From Candidatus Nanopelagicales bacterium (lineage in GTDB: Bacteria; Actinomycetota; Actinomycetes; S36-B12), in the NCBI GenBank assembly GCA_018402235.1, contig JAGYJJ010000002.1, forward strand, positions 28,069 through 92,068: a stretch of DNA of 64,000 bases, written 5' to 3'. Below the pieces are notes generated by a model. That model made no database searches, was not told where the DNA came from, and was given only the letters and a program-made list of their open reading frames with translations. Shown here one piece after another: positions 19,232 to 32,125 of the stretch; positions within the stretch are counted from its first letter, which is position 1; each line of letters opens with the position of its first letter. The position numbers and the translations under genes were made by a program.

Positions 19232-19347
19232 CGAACCTCCCCGCCGGGGGCCGCGAACCTCCCCGGCGAGGACATCGAGCCTCCCCGCCGGGGAGGCTCG
19301 ATCAAACGCCCGGGGAGGTTCGAAGAGCCCGGCGGGGAGGTTCGCGG
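19232..19347. repeat. GC-rich inverted-repeat cluster between trmD and rplS
   Basis: Built from five copies of a CGAACCTCCCCG-like core, three forward then two inverted (GGGGAGGTTCG), starting immediately after the trmD stop codon. The centre, 19274-19302, is an almost perfect palindrome with 13-nt arms (ATCGAGCCTCCCC / GGGGAGGCTCGAT) and a 3-nt loop. The same core forms a tandem array after ilvE. There is no T-run, so it is not a standard intrinsic terminator. Confidence 0.8.
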
Positions 19348-20048
<701 letters not shown>

Positions 20049-20049
<1 letters not shown>

Positions 20050-20558
20050 CAGACGTCCTCGTCGAGCAACCCGTCGGGGGGCGTGATGACAATCCGCCGT
20101 GCCGCGATGTCCACGGACGGCACAAACTCTTCGATGAACGGCACCAACACTTCGCGATCGTCTTCGGTGCGGATAACAAGCATGTCGTGCGCCGGTAGGT
20201 GCGACACCTCTCGAACCGAGCCGATCGCGGTGCCGTCGCTGTCGAAGACTTCACAGCCGACCAGAGCTGAGTCATAGAACTCTTCGGGATCCTCCGGTTG
20301 CTCATCATCGGGACGATCCACGCTCAGGATCTGATTGCGCAGTAGTTCAATGGCATTTCGATCGTCGTACCCCTCAAACGTCAGCAATAACCGACCGCTA
20401 TGCCAGGTGGACGAGGTGACTACCAGCTCACTTCCTGCGTCCGTGAGGAGTCGGGCACCGACGGCAAAGCGACGATCAGGTTCGTCTGTGCGAACCTCGA
20501 TACTGACCGCTCCCCGAACACCGTGAGGACGACCAATACGCCCCACCACGACGAGCAC
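20049..20558 (-). CDS. rimM: 16S rRNA processing protein RimM
   Basis: 169 aa. VVVGRIGRPHGVRGAVSIEVRTDEPDRRF is the RimM N-terminal beta-barrel; LLLTFEGYDDRNAIELLRNQILSV follows. The C-terminal PRC-barrel begins near EFYDSALVGCEVF and includes HDMLVIRTEDDREVLVPFIEEFVPSVD. It helps 30S head maturation and binds uS19. It lies between the KH protein and trmD. Confidence 0.95.
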
Positions 20559-20569
20559 GGCGGAGGGTC

Positions 20570-20809
20570 TTAGCGTTCGCCGACGTCGAGGAAGTCAACC
20601 CGCACGCCGCGACCGTCGTTGATGGCTGTGATGACGGTGCGAAGAGCTGTGGCGGTGCGACCATTGCGACCGATCACCCGACCCATGTCCTCCGGATTGA
20701 CGCTGACCGCGAGCGTGGTGCCGCGACGACCCGAACGCTCGGTGACCGAGACGTCGTCCGGGCTATCGACGATCCCACGAACCAAGTGGCCGAGAGCCTC
20801 ATCGAGCAT
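20570..20809 (-). CDS. khpA: KH-domain RNA-binding protein (KhpA/YlqC family)
   Basis: 79 aa, a single KH domain. The GxxG loop is IGRNGRTATALRTVITA. The protein starts [20 protein letters not shown], the usual KhpA opening. In firmicutes it pairs with KhpB/EloR in RNA binding and cell-envelope control; whether a partner exists here is unknown. It overlaps the rpsP stop by 1 nt and sits in the rpsP-KH-rimM-trmD order typical of Gram-positives. Confidence 0.93.
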   Translation of the reverse strand: MLDEALGHLVRGIVDSPDDVSVTERSGRRGTTLAVSVNPEDMGRVIGRNGRTATALRTVITAINDGRGVRVDFLDVGER

Positions 20810-21387
20810 TAGTCGGTCTTCTCGGCTTCGGCCACGACCTCTACTTCGTCAACGACGACGGGTTCGTCCTTCTTGCCCTCGACAGCGTCGACGGCGTCTT
20901 CGACGACCTCTTCGACCTTGTGAACGACAGCCTCGACAACTTCTTCGACCTTCTCGGCAACCGTCTCGACTACTTCTTCGACCTTCTCGGCCGCCTCTTC
21001 CACCTTTGACTCAACCTTCTTGCGGGTTGGGGTCTTGGGCTCGCTGGCAGCTTCCTTCACGGCAGTTTCGTAAGCGACCTTCTTGTCGGCCTTTGGTTCG
21101 GCGACCTTCAACGTGCCTTCGGCACCGGGCTCGCCCTTGAACTTCTGCCAATCGCCGGTCACCTTCAAGATGGCGGCAACAGCCTCGGTGGGCTGCGCGC
21201 CCACTCCGAGCCAGTACTGGACGCGCTCGGAGTCCACCTTGATCAGGCTTGGCTCTTCGAGCGGCTGGTAGATGCCGATCTCCTCGATGGCGCGGCCGTT
21301 ACGGGCGGTGCGCGAATCGGCGACAACGACGCGGTACTGCGGTGCGTGGATCTTGCCCACGCGCTTCAACTTGATCTTGACTGCCAC
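20809..21387 (-). CDS. rpsP: 30S ribosomal protein bS16 with long repetitive acidic C-terminal extension
   Basis: 192 aa. Residues 1-80 are canonical S16 ([54 protein letters not shown]). From ~85 onward comes a charged extension with repeated KVEEVVE-type segments ([33 protein letters not shown]), predicted as a long amphipathic helix or coiled coil, ending in a Val/Glu/Asp tail. Actinobacterial S16 proteins often have tails, but this one is longer than the ~140-160 aa I recall for Streptomyces or mycobacteria. Confidence 0.93.
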   Translation of the reverse strand: MAVKIKLKRVGKIHAPQYRVVVADSRTARNGRAIEEIGIYQPLEEPSLIKVDSERVQYWLGVGAQPTEAVAAILKVTGDWQKFKGEPGAEGTLKVAEPKADKKVAYETAVKEAASEPKTPTRKKVESKVEEAAEKVEEVVETVAEKVEEVVEAVVHKVEEVVEDAVDAVEGKKDEPVVVDEVEVVAEAEKTD

Positions 21388-21556
21388 GGGTGGCTGCTCT
21401 CCTGACGTATGGGTGACGGCTCCGCTTCAGCGTGGGGTGCCACGCGGGACCGACGAGTGGACCGCCGTAAGCGAGGTGAGAGGGCCACGCTTTCGACGAG
21501 AACCCCAAAAGTGTGCCAGAACGAACGACGACGCCCACCGCCGGGGGCGCAGGACG
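21388..21556 (-). promoter_or_regulatory. rpsP upstream region (169 nt)
   Basis: No gene seen. On the minus strand CTGGCACACTTTTGGGG around 21504-21520 resembles the GGCAGACTTG module before rplS and cimA and is a candidate -10 for the rpsP-KH-rimM-trmD operon. A 6-bp stem GCGTGG/CCACGC lies at about 21430-21446 in the leader. No intrinsic terminator with a T-run is visible for the upstream ffh gene. Confidence 0.35.
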
Positions 21557-23086
21557 CTAGGACAGCAGCTTTTTGAGGTCGTCGGGGAGTTGGGAAAGAT
21601 CCGGCGGGGTCATCTGGTCCGGCGCCTGCTCTGCAGACTCCACACCCGAATCCTGCGCGGCCCGTTTGGCCGGGTTGCCGCTGCGGCCCTTCTTGCCCTT
21701 GCGCACGTTTTGTTTGGGCATCTTGCCCTTACTCTTCTTACCCCCACCGGTACCCGGCATGCCCGGCATGCCCGGCATACCGCCACCCTTACCCATCTGA
21801 CGCATCATCTTCTGCGCCTCGCCGAACCGTTCGATCAAGCCGTTCACGTCACTTACCTGCGTTCCCGAGCCGCGGGCAATACGCGTGCGGCGCGAGGCGT
21901 TCAATATCTTCGGGTCCTGACGTTCCCCGGGAGTCATCGACTGGATGATCGCGGCTACCCGGTCAAGTTCTCGGTCGTCGACCTGATCGAGTTGTTCTTT
22001 CATATCCCCCATGCCTGGAAGCATTCCCAGGATCTTGCCCAGTGAGCCCATCTTCTTGATGGACTGCATTTGCTCGAGGAAGTCTTCGAGGGTGAAGTCC
22101 TCACCGGTTTGGACCTTGCGGGCCATCTTCTCTGCCTGTTCGGCGTCGAATGCCCGCTCGGCCTGCTCGATCAAGGTCAAGACATCGCCCATGTCCAAGA
22201 TGCGGTTGGCCATGCGGTCGGGGTGGAACGCCTCGAAGTCGTCGAGTTTCTCTCCCACGGATGCGAACATGATCGGCTTGCCGGTAACGGTCACGATGGA
22301 CAAAGCCGCGCCGCCGCGGGCATCGCCATCCAGTTTGGTGAGCACCACCCCGTCGAAACCCACCTGCTCACCGAATTGCTCGGCGGTAGCGACGGCGTCC
22401 TGGCCGATCATGGCGTCGACCACCAGCAGGACGTTGTCCGGCTGCACCGCATCGCGTACCTGGCGAAGCTGATCCATCAGTTCCAGATCGATCGCCAATC
22501 GTCCCGCGGTATCGACGATCACTACATCGTGCAGCGCAGTCTCTGCGTGCTTTCGCGCATTGCGCGCTACTTGAACTGGATCCCCCACACCATTGCCTGG
22601 TTCCGGGGCGAAGACGGGAACGCCGGCACGTTCGCCGACCACTGTCAATTGATCGACGGCGTTCGGACGCTGCAAATCAGCAGCAACAAGAAGTGGGGTG
22701 TGGCCATCGTTCTTCAGATGCGCCGCTAGCTTGCCCGCCAACGTGGTCTTGCCGGCACCTTGCAAACCGGCAAGCAGGATGAACGTTGGCCCGGTCTTGG
22801 CGAACTGGAGCTGCCGGGTCTGACCACCCAGAATGCCCACGAGTTCTTCGTGGACGATCTTGACGACCTGCTGTCCAGGATTGAGGGCGCCCGATACTTC
22901 CGTGGACATCGCACGTTCCTTGACCCGCGCGGTGAAGGCACGCACCACGGGCAACGCAACATCCGCTTCAAGCAAGGCAATACGGATCTCACCGACGGTC
23001 GTGTCGATGTCTGCTTCGGAGAGTCGGCCCTTACCGCGTAGCCCCTTGAAAGTCGCAGAGAGGCGATCCGACAGCGACGCGAACAC
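21557..23086 (-). CDS. ffh: Signal recognition particle protein (Ffh/SRP54)
   Basis: 509 aa. N domain: MFASLSDRLSATFKGLRGKGRLSEADID. G domain: P-loop GLQGAGKTTLAGKLA, DVVIVDTAGRLAID, VVLTKLDGDARGGAALS. The M domain carries FTLEDFLEQMQSIKKMGSLGKILGMLPGM and the RNA-binding SRRTRIARGSGTQVSDVNGLI. A Met/Gly/Pro-rich linker (MPGMPGMPG) and Lys-rich tail end the protein. AAGGAG precedes the GTG start. It targets nascent membrane proteins with FtsY, encoded 4 kb upstream. Confidence 0.97.
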   Translation of the reverse strand: MFASLSDRLSATFKGLRGKGRLSEADIDTTVGEIRIALLEADVALPVVRAFTARVKERAMSTEVSGALNPGQQVVKIVHEELVGILGGQTRQLQFAKTGPTFILLAGLQGAGKTTLAGKLAAHLKNDGHTPLLVAADLQRPNAVDQLTVVGERAGVPVFAPEPGNGVGDPVQVARNARKHAETALHDVVIVDTAGRLAIDLELMDQLRQVRDAVQPDNVLLVVDAMIGQDAVATAEQFGEQVGFDGVVLTKLDGDARGGAALSIVTVTGKPIMFASVGEKLDDFEAFHPDRMANRILDMGDVLTLIEQAERAFDAEQAEKMARKVQTGEDFTLEDFLEQMQSIKKMGSLGKILGMLPGMGDMKEQLDQVDDRELDRVAAIIQSMTPGERQDPKILNASRRTRIARGSGTQVSDVNGLIERFGEAQKMMRQMGKGGGMPGMPGMPGTGGGKKSKGKMPKQNVRKGKKGRSGNPAKRAAQDSGVESAEQAPDQMTPPDLSQLPDDLKKLLS

Positions 23087-23132
23087 TTCGGCTCCTTGCT
23101 ACGACGACGATACGAATAACGACGCCGTCAGA

Positions 23133-25465
23133 CTAACGCGCCTCCAAGGACGCCTGCACCGTGGTGCGGACCGCATCTGCGTGATCATCACCCAGCGGCG
23201 AACCAAACCGATCCGTGATGAAGAAGGCATCCACAACCTCTGAACCCAAGGTGTCGATCTTCGCTCCGGTCACGACGGCATCAGCGGCCACGAGGGCCTT
23301 GGTGATGCGAAACAGCAGCGCGGGTTCGTCGTGGGCTCGAACCTCCACGACGGTGTGGGTCTGCGGGGTGCGGTCGAGCAGCACTTTGGGCGAAACCCAT
23401 TCCTGCCCCACCGAGGCAGGCGGTTCTCGCCTCTTCAGGCGGTCATCAATATCTAGAGTCCCCGACCAGCGCAGCACGAAGGTCGGATGCAATCGCCTTT
23501 TGCGTCCGGTGGCTCACCGAAGAGTGGGCGCACAAACCACTGCTGCGCAGCGCGCTCATTCTGGGAACGAACTCGTGCCCCACGGATATGCAATCGGTGC
23601 ATGGATAGCACGCCGGCAACGGTGCTCAATATGCCGAATCGTTCGGGGGTGGAAACAACGATCGAACATCCATCGGGCGCCGACGCGACGGCAACTTCCG
23701 TGAGGCCCGTCTGCGTGAGCGCGGAATCCAAAACCTTCGACTCCTCGACGTACCCGCTCTCGTCTCCACGCAAGGCAGCCGCGCATCTATCAACCAACTG
23801 GGCAATCAGTTGCCGGCGCCAGGGAGTTCGAACACTCGGACCAGTTGCCTCGGCGTCGGCCCAGGTCAACGCGTGCAGAAGTTCCAAGGTGCGTGCGTCG
23901 TGGATATGTTCGATGACCGACTGAATCGTCGCCGGGTCCTCCAGGTCTCGGCGGGTCGCTACATCGGGAAGAAGCAGGTGGCGGCGCACCAGCGTTTCGA
24001 CAATGCAGACATCAGCGTCATCGAAACCCATTCGCGTGAGGATGTCCCGCGCAATAGGTGCACCAACTTCACTGTGATCGCCGGGGAAACCTTTTCCGAT
24101 GTCGTGCAGCAGTGCCGCGACGAGCAACAGATCGGGGCGATCGACATCTCGAGCCCGGGCGGCCGCATGGACGCAAGCCAACAAAAGGTGTCGATCGACC
24201 GTGTATTCATGTATGGCATTGCGCTGCGGCAGCGATCGAACTGCGCGCCACTCGGGAATCCAACCCTCAAGGATTCCCGACTGATCAAGTGCTTCGAAGA
24301 TCGGCAGGTTCCCTTCCCCGGCACCGAGCAGCGAAACGAAGGACTCGCGCATTTCCTGCGTCCAGACCAGATCAGCCGGGTTTACGGCAGCTAGCCGTTC
24401 GACGGTGGTGGGAGCGAGAATCACCGATGCCTGGGCAGCGGCAGCCGCGGCCCGCAGCGTGATTCCTGGATCGGTATCCGGCGCAGCTCCTCTGGCTAAG
24501 AGAACCTCCCCCGCGCTGAGTACAACCCCCTCGGCAAGCGGCGTGCGTTCGGGTTGACCAGCGGGTGGGCGCCTGCCAAGACGGCGAATGACTCGTGGCG
24601 TGAGGCCAGATGGCTTTCGCATTGTCCGAAGTGCCCGGTACCAGGCAACATCACTGGTGAATGCGATATCGCGCCCGGCGAGGTAAACAGTTCTCAGTAA
24701 CTGGTCCGCGTCCTGAACACCTGGGAGTGAACCACCCAATTGGATAGCCACCTCATCTTGTTCTTGCATGGTGAGGCGATCGCGCATACCTCGACTGTGT
24801 AAGGCATCGCGCACATCCAGAAGCAACGAAGTTGATGCCGGCCAGGTGGTACGAGGAACATCCACAACCCACGATGCGGACAATGCGCGCAGAACAACTG
24901 CGTCGCGCAGACCTCCGTAAGCCTCTTTGATCTCCGGCTCCAGAAGTTGCGCCAGATCACCGACCCGCTTGCGCCGCTTCGTAACTGAGTCGTGCAATTC
25001 CAACAACCTGGTGGCCGCACCCGATCGCCAATCACCCAACACACCTGCGCGCAAGGTGTCGAGCAGCATCGAGTTTCCTGCGACCAGCCGGGCATCGATC
25101 AGTCCGATGAGAACCTTGAAGTCGTCATGGGCAAGCCGTCGAGCCTGCGGAACGGTTCGCACCGCATGATCGAGGGCTATGCCGGAGTCCCACACCGGGT
25201 ACCACAGGGCCGAGGCGACCTCTTCGACTTTTCTGGCTCCCGGCTCGTGGAGCAAGAAGACGTCGATGTCGCTTCGTAGCGACATCTCCGCGCGGCCGTA
25301 ACCCCCGACAGCTACCAGGCAGAAGTCCGAGGGATCCACCGCTTGACCTTCAACGGCCGCGGCAAACAGCCCGCGAAGCCAGTCGTCGGTGGATGCGGTC
25401 AGCAGTGCGCGGCGCTCAGACCCCGTAAGGTCCGAGCGCCGCGCAATCTGCAGCCGATCTTCCAT
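23133..25465 (-). CDS. glnD: PII uridylyltransferase/uridylyl-removing enzyme GlnD (two frameshifts near the ACT domains)
   Basis: Reconstructed to about 777 aa. The nucleotidyltransferase motif is VAVGGYGRAEMSLRSDIDVFLL, the HD domain LLVAALLHDIGKGFPGDHSEVGA. The first ACT domain runs FGILSTVAGVLSMHRLHIRGARVR. The frame is lost after GEPPDAK; IASDLRAALVG lies in the second frame and TLDIDDRLKRRE in the third, then the second ACT domain continues normally. One extra base at the A-run (23498-23501) and one at the G-run (23460-23463) explain this. ATG 25465 is used, 5 nt after glnB. It senses glutamine and modifies PII. Confidence 0.85.
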
Positions 25466-25469
25466 ACCG

Positions 25470-27107
<1,638 letters not shown>

Positions 27108-27212
27108 ATAGCTACCTCCTGTTGTGTGGCCTCAGCCGCGCCAACAGTGGTGGCAACGCGTTTCATCAGGTAGCGCGCAACGTTTCGCGTCGGTGACGAA
27201 ATCACCTTCCGT

Positions 27213-27228
27213 GTTTCGAGTGCGTTAC
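27213..27228 (-). promoter_or_regulatory. Candidate GlnR box upstream of amt-glnB-glnD
   Basis: Minus strand GTAAC-GCACTC-GAAAC matches one half of the actinobacterial GlnR consensus (gTnAC-n6-GaAAC). It lies ~105 nt before the amt start. A GGTGA/TCACC inverted repeat at 27192-27206 lies between it and the gene. The amt-glnK-glnD operon is a known GlnR target in Streptomyces and mycobacteria. The second a/b half-site pair is not clearly conserved here. Confidence 0.45.
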
Positions 27229-27237
27229 ATATGCCGA

Positions 27238-28452
27238 CTACGCCAGCAGAGCGTCGACGAACTCCGCGGGCTCGAAGGGCGCAAGGTCATCTGGACCTTC
27301 TCCCAGGCCTACGAGCTTGACTGGGACGCCGAGCTCCCGCTGAACCGACACCACGATGCCCCCCTTGGCTGTGCCGTCCAGCTTGGTCAGCACGATGCCC
27401 GTCACATTCACCACCTCGGCAAAAACCCGTGCCTGCACCAGTCCGTTTTGACCGGTGGTGGCATCGAGAACCAGCAGTACTTCGTCGACCTCGCTGTTTT
27501 TCTCCACAACCCGCTTCACCTTGCCAAGTTCGTCCATCAGGCCGGTCTTCGTATGCAGGCGGCCGGCCGTATCAATCACCACGGCGTCTACACCCGCTTG
27601 GGCGGCTACATCCACCGCTTCGAAGGCAACCGCCGCTGGGTCCCCTCCCTCAGGTCCACGCACCACCACGGCCCCCACCCGATCGCCCCAGGTCTGCAGT
27701 TGGTCTGCGGCTGCAGCGCGGAAGGTATCCGCGGCGCCGAGGAGGACGGTTCGACCATCGGCAACCATCACTCGCGCGAGTTTGCCCGTGGTGGTCGTCT
27801 TGCCGGTTCCATTTACTCCCACCACCAAGATCACCGCCGGGCGCCCCGTGGCTTTGGTGGTGACCGAGCGATCCATCGCCGGATCCACCAATGCCAGGAG
27901 TTCCTCGCGCAGGACGGCGCGGACAGCATCGGGGCTGCTCGCTCCTTCCACCTGGATGCGGTTACGCAGTTGCTCCATCAGTTGCATCGTTGCCGCCACA
28001 CCCAGATCTGCGGTCAGCAGGACTTCTTCGACCTCATCCCACGTGGCATCGTCGATGTCACCCTTGGACAACAGCGCCAACAGGCCCTTGCCGAGCGCAG
28101 TGTTCGATCGCGCGAGTCGCTCGCGGAGGCGATGCAAGCGACCCTTGGTTGGTTCGGGTACTTCAACTTCCCATAGTCCGGGTTCTTCAAGAGCCTCAGG
28201 TTCGGGGATGATCTCCGCCACCGGAGGTTCATCCAGCAGGGTCGAGCCGATCTGATCGACGTTGCGGCGCTCGGTGTCGCGGGGAACAGAATCGTCATCC
28301 CCAACACCCGGCGCATAGTCGATGCCCGGGCGCGGTTTGTCCTTTCCAGTCGGAGCCTTCTTGCCGCTTCGGCGAGTGAGCGCGAAGCCGGCTCCGATGG
28401 CGAAGCCGAGAAGGACGACGGCGATGACGAGATACCAGGTAAGCGAGTCCAT
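27238..28452 (-). CDS. ftsY: Signal recognition particle receptor FtsY
   Basis: 404 aa. An N-terminal membrane segment (LTWYLVIAVVLLGFAIGAGFAL) and a charged linker (~25-95) precede the NG domain. GTPase motifs are VGVNGTGKTTTTGKLA, VVIDTAGRLHTKTGLMDELGKV, VLDATTGQNG and IVLTKLDGTAKGGIVVS; it ends LGEGPDDLAPFEPAEFVDALL. It docks SRP-bound ribosomes. It follows smc, as in most Actinobacteria. Confidence 0.96.
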   Translation of the reverse strand: MDSLTWYLVIAVVLLGFAIGAGFALTRRSGKKAPTGKDKPRPGIDYAPGVGDDDSVPRDTERRNVDQIGSTLLDEPPVAEIIPEPEALEEPGLWEVEVPEPTKGRLHRLRERLARSNTALGKGLLALLSKGDIDDATWDEVEEVLLTADLGVAATMQLMEQLRNRIQVEGASSPDAVRAVLREELLALVDPAMDRSVTTKATGRPAVILVVGVNGTGKTTTTGKLARVMVADGRTVLLGAADTFRAAAADQLQTWGDRVGAVVVRGPEGGDPAAVAFEAVDVAAQAGVDAVVIDTAGRLHTKTGLMDELGKVKRVVEKNSEVDEVLLVLDATTGQNGLVQARVFAEVVNVTGIVLTKLDGTAKGGIVVSVQRELGVPVKLVGLGEGPDDLAPFEPAEFVDALLA

Positions 28453-28466
28453 AGCGGCTTATCCTC

Positions 28467-31400
28467 TCAGGCGCTGACCGCCTCGCGGATTCGCTGCCCG
28501 ATCACCTGGGTGACGCCGTCGCCGCGCATCGAGACTCCATACAGGGCGTCGGCGATCTCCATCGTGCGCTTTTGGTGGGTGATGACGATCAGTTGGGAGG
28601 AATCTCGCAGTTCCTCGATCATGTCGATCAATCGGCCCAGGTTGACGTCGTCGAGGGCTGCCTCGACCTCGTCGAGGACATAGAACGGACTGGGCCGCGA
28701 CTTGAACAATGCCACCAAGAATGCAACGGCCGTCAAACTTCGCTCCCCACCGGACAGCAGGGATAGTCGCTTAACGCGCTTACCCGGTGGCCGGGCTTCG
28801 ACATCGATGCCGGTATTCAACATGTCCGAGGGGTTCGTGAGAACGAGTCGTCCCTCACCACCCGGGAACAGCCGCGCGAACACCTGCTCGAACTCACGCT
28901 CCACATCGCGGTAGGCCTCGGTGAAAACCTGCTCTACGCGTTCGTCTACTTCCTTAACAATGTCCAAGAGATCGTCGCGGGTGCGCTTGAGGTCGTCGAG
29001 TTGCTCGGTTAAGAAACGATGACGCTCCTCCATGGCCGAGTACTCCTCAAGCGCAAGTGGGTTCACCTTGCCCAGGACTGCAAGCCCGCGCTCGGCTTGC
29101 TTCAAGCGCTTCTCCTGCTCAGCACGCACGTATGGATACGGCTGCGGCTCGGGCTCACCTTCGGGGATTTCATCGCCGGGGGCACGCGGCGAGGGGGGCA
29201 CCAACTGATCGGGTCCGTATTCGGCGATAAGGACGTCGGCTTCGATGCCGAAGTCCTCAAGGGCCTTGGCTTCGATCTGCTCGATCCGCATCCGCTGCTC
29301 GGCCCGGGCGAGCTCATCGCGATGCACGCTGTCGCGCAACCCCTCGAGTTCGGTGGCCAATGCACGTAACTTTTCACGCACCACCACGAGTTCATCGGCG
29401 CGTTCGCGTGCCGCCCTTTGCAATTCGCTACGAACGCGCTGGCCTTGCGCAACGGACACGTCAACATGGGACCGAACGATCGTGACGGCTTGCACGATTG
29501 CCTGCGCAACTACCAGGTCGCGGGCACGGCGTTCGCGTCGCTCCGCAGCAGCCTGGCGGGCACGGCGTTCAACCTGGGCGTCGTTTTCTAGTGCAACAGC
29601 GCGATCGGTCACGGCCGTCATGCGTTCTTCGGCTGTTCGCATCGCCAGGCGGGCATCCACTTCCTGGGTGCGTGCGCTCTGCGCGGCCTGTTCAAGCTCC
29701 GGGCGCCGATCCGCCCCCGGATCTGCGAGTGGCTCCCCTTGCATCGCATCGAGGCGTGCGCGCAACTGAGTCAGAGCCGCTTCGTCTGCTTCTAGGCCTT
29801 GTCGGGCGGCCATGAGGGCCTGCGCAAGTCGATCGCCTTCCCCTGCGGCCGCACGCGATGCCTGCCCGAGGTTGCCCAATTGCTCGGCAACAGCCGCCAT
29901 CTCCGCGTCGGATTCGTGCAATCGCGCAAGGGCGCGTTCAACCCCCGCCGCGGCTTCGGCTTGGCTGTCGCGCGCTGCGGCGAGATCGAAGCGAAGGCGT
30001 TCACTGCGCTGGATGAGATCGTTCAGTTCGGCCTTGGCTTGGTCGTAGGCGGTTTGGACTTCTACCAGCGATTCGCTGACGCTTGACCCGCCGCGCACCA
30101 CCCCGCGGGCCACAACATCTCCGGCCGAGGTGACCCACGTGAGGTGACCGGCCGACCGATGCCCTGCCATCGCTGCAGCAACATCGTCCACCAGGGCCGC
30201 GTTGTTGAGCAGCGAGTCGACAACCGGACGGACCAGGTCATCACACCGCACGAAGTCGCGAAGCCACCGGCCGTTCGGTGGCGCGGAAACCGCGGTGGAA
30301 GACGAGGGTGAATCATCGACAACCACGAGCGCGGCCCGCCCCGCATCGGTTTCCTTCAAAAGCGCCACGGCCTCGATCGCAGCCGATTGGCCGCGCACCA
30401 CGATGGCGTTCGCAAGATCACCCAAGACTGCAGCCACCGCGTGCTCAGCCCCGCCGTCGATGTGCAGGTGCTCGGCCAGTGCTCCGATAACTCCCGGCAG
30501 CCCGGCGCCCATCACCGAGGCGCCCGCATCGCTGCGCTTCATGCTCAACTCCAGCGCCTGGCACGTGGCATCGGCAGCAGCCCGCGCCCGCTCAATCCGC
30601 GCCTCTTCAGTACGCAATTCCTCCACGGCAGCATCTGCGGAAGCCAGCGCCGACTGCGCCCGCTCATGCGCCTCGTCCAGCCCTAGTTCACCTTGGTCCA
30701 AACCGACGATGTCGACCTCAACGCGGGCGAATTCAGCCTGTGCCTGGTCGGCGCGTTGCCGAGCTTCAGCAATCTGGTCATCGAGCCGTGCAATCTCCGC
30801 AGCGCGCGCATCGCGGCGAGACACCGCGGCGTTCACCTTGCCTTCGATGGTGGCAAGGCCTTCTCGACGATCGGCCGCGGCCGCCTCTACTGCCTGAATG
30901 CGGCGCTGTTCAGCGGCGAACTCTTCCTCCGCGCGCAGTCGTGACGACTCAGTGGCAGCAAGCGCATCGCGCAATCCTTCGACCTCGCGACCGAGTTCGA
31001 ACTCCTGTGCACGCAAGGAACGCGCTTCGGCTTCCAACTGCTCTGGATCGCGGCCCGATACGTGCTCGTCTTCTTCCTCTGGCTGCAAGTGGCGAACGGT
31101 TGCGCGGGCGAGTTGCTCGAGGCCGTGGAACCGCTCACCTGCCGCCGATAGCGCGAACCAGGTGTCTTGGCGCTGAACTCAACTCAGGTGCCTGCGTGCG
31201 TTCTTGTTCTTCGAACTGCGCTTCCTTTGCCTGTAGTTCGCCGATCGAGGTTTCCACCTGGGTCTGGCGTGCACGCAGCGACGTTTCGTCGGCAACTTCG
31301 GCTTCGAGTGTTTCGCGGAACTGCCCGAGATCGTCGGCCAGCAAACGCAACCGAGCATCACGGACATCGGTTTGGATCACCACGGCGCGGCGGGCAACCT

Positions 31401-32029
31401 CTGCTTGCCGGCCAAGCGGCTTGAGTTGGCGGCGCAATTCACTTGTGAGGTCCTGCAAACGAGTGAGGTTGCCCTCCATCGAATCGAGCTTGCGCAGCGC
31501 TTTCTCCTTGCGCTTGCGGTGCTTCAGAACACCCGCTGCCTCTTCAACGAACCCGCGCCGATCCTCCGGAGTGGCGTGCAAGATCGTGTCGAGTTGTCCT
31601 TGACCCACAATCACGTGCATCTCGCGGCCGATACCCGAATCAGAGAGCAACTCCTGGATATCGAGCAAGCGGCACTGCTCACCGTTGATGGCGTACTCCG
31701 AGCCACCGTTACGGAACAGCGTGCGCGAGATCGTCACCTCGGAGTACTCGATCGGCAAGGCGCCGTCGGTGTTGTCGATCGTCAAGGAGACCTCGGCGCG
31801 ACCCAAGGGCGCGCGGCCCGACGGTCCCGGAGAAGATGACGTCTTCCATCTTGCCGCCGCGCAGACTCTTGGCGCCCTGCTCACCCATCACCCAGGCAAG
31901 GGCATCGACCACATTGGACTTACCCGAGCCGTTGGGACCCACCACGCAGGTGACCCCGGGTTCGAATTCCAAACTGGTGGCCGAGGCGAAGGACTTGAAG
32001 CCCTTAAGGGTCAAAGTCTTGAGGTGCAC
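28467..32029 (-). CDS. smc: Chromosome partition protein SMC (two frameshifts)
   Basis: Start is GTG 32029 ([19 protein letters not shown]). Walker [14 protein letters not shown] is in the first ORF (to ~31825). The second ORF carries [38 protein letters not shown], the third (28467-31088) the coiled coils, hinge ([32 protein letters not shown]) and C-terminal [36 protein letters not shown]. One extra base near 31821-31828 and one at the GG of 31169-31170 separate them. Joined, the protein is ~1187 aa, normal for SMC, so the breaks are probably consensus errors in an important gene. Confidence 0.9.
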
Positions 32030-32125
32030 AGGTGGTCCGTCTCCCTCTCGAAGTCGACACGCCAAGGTGGCGGGCCGAGATCTACTGATTCCAGCGTGTG
32101 CGGGGAAGGCGCCCTCGGACTCTAC

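Noticed and set aside
27124-28176. 350-aa plus-strand ORF opposite ftsY
   Set aside because: Antisense frame to ftsY with no motif of its own.
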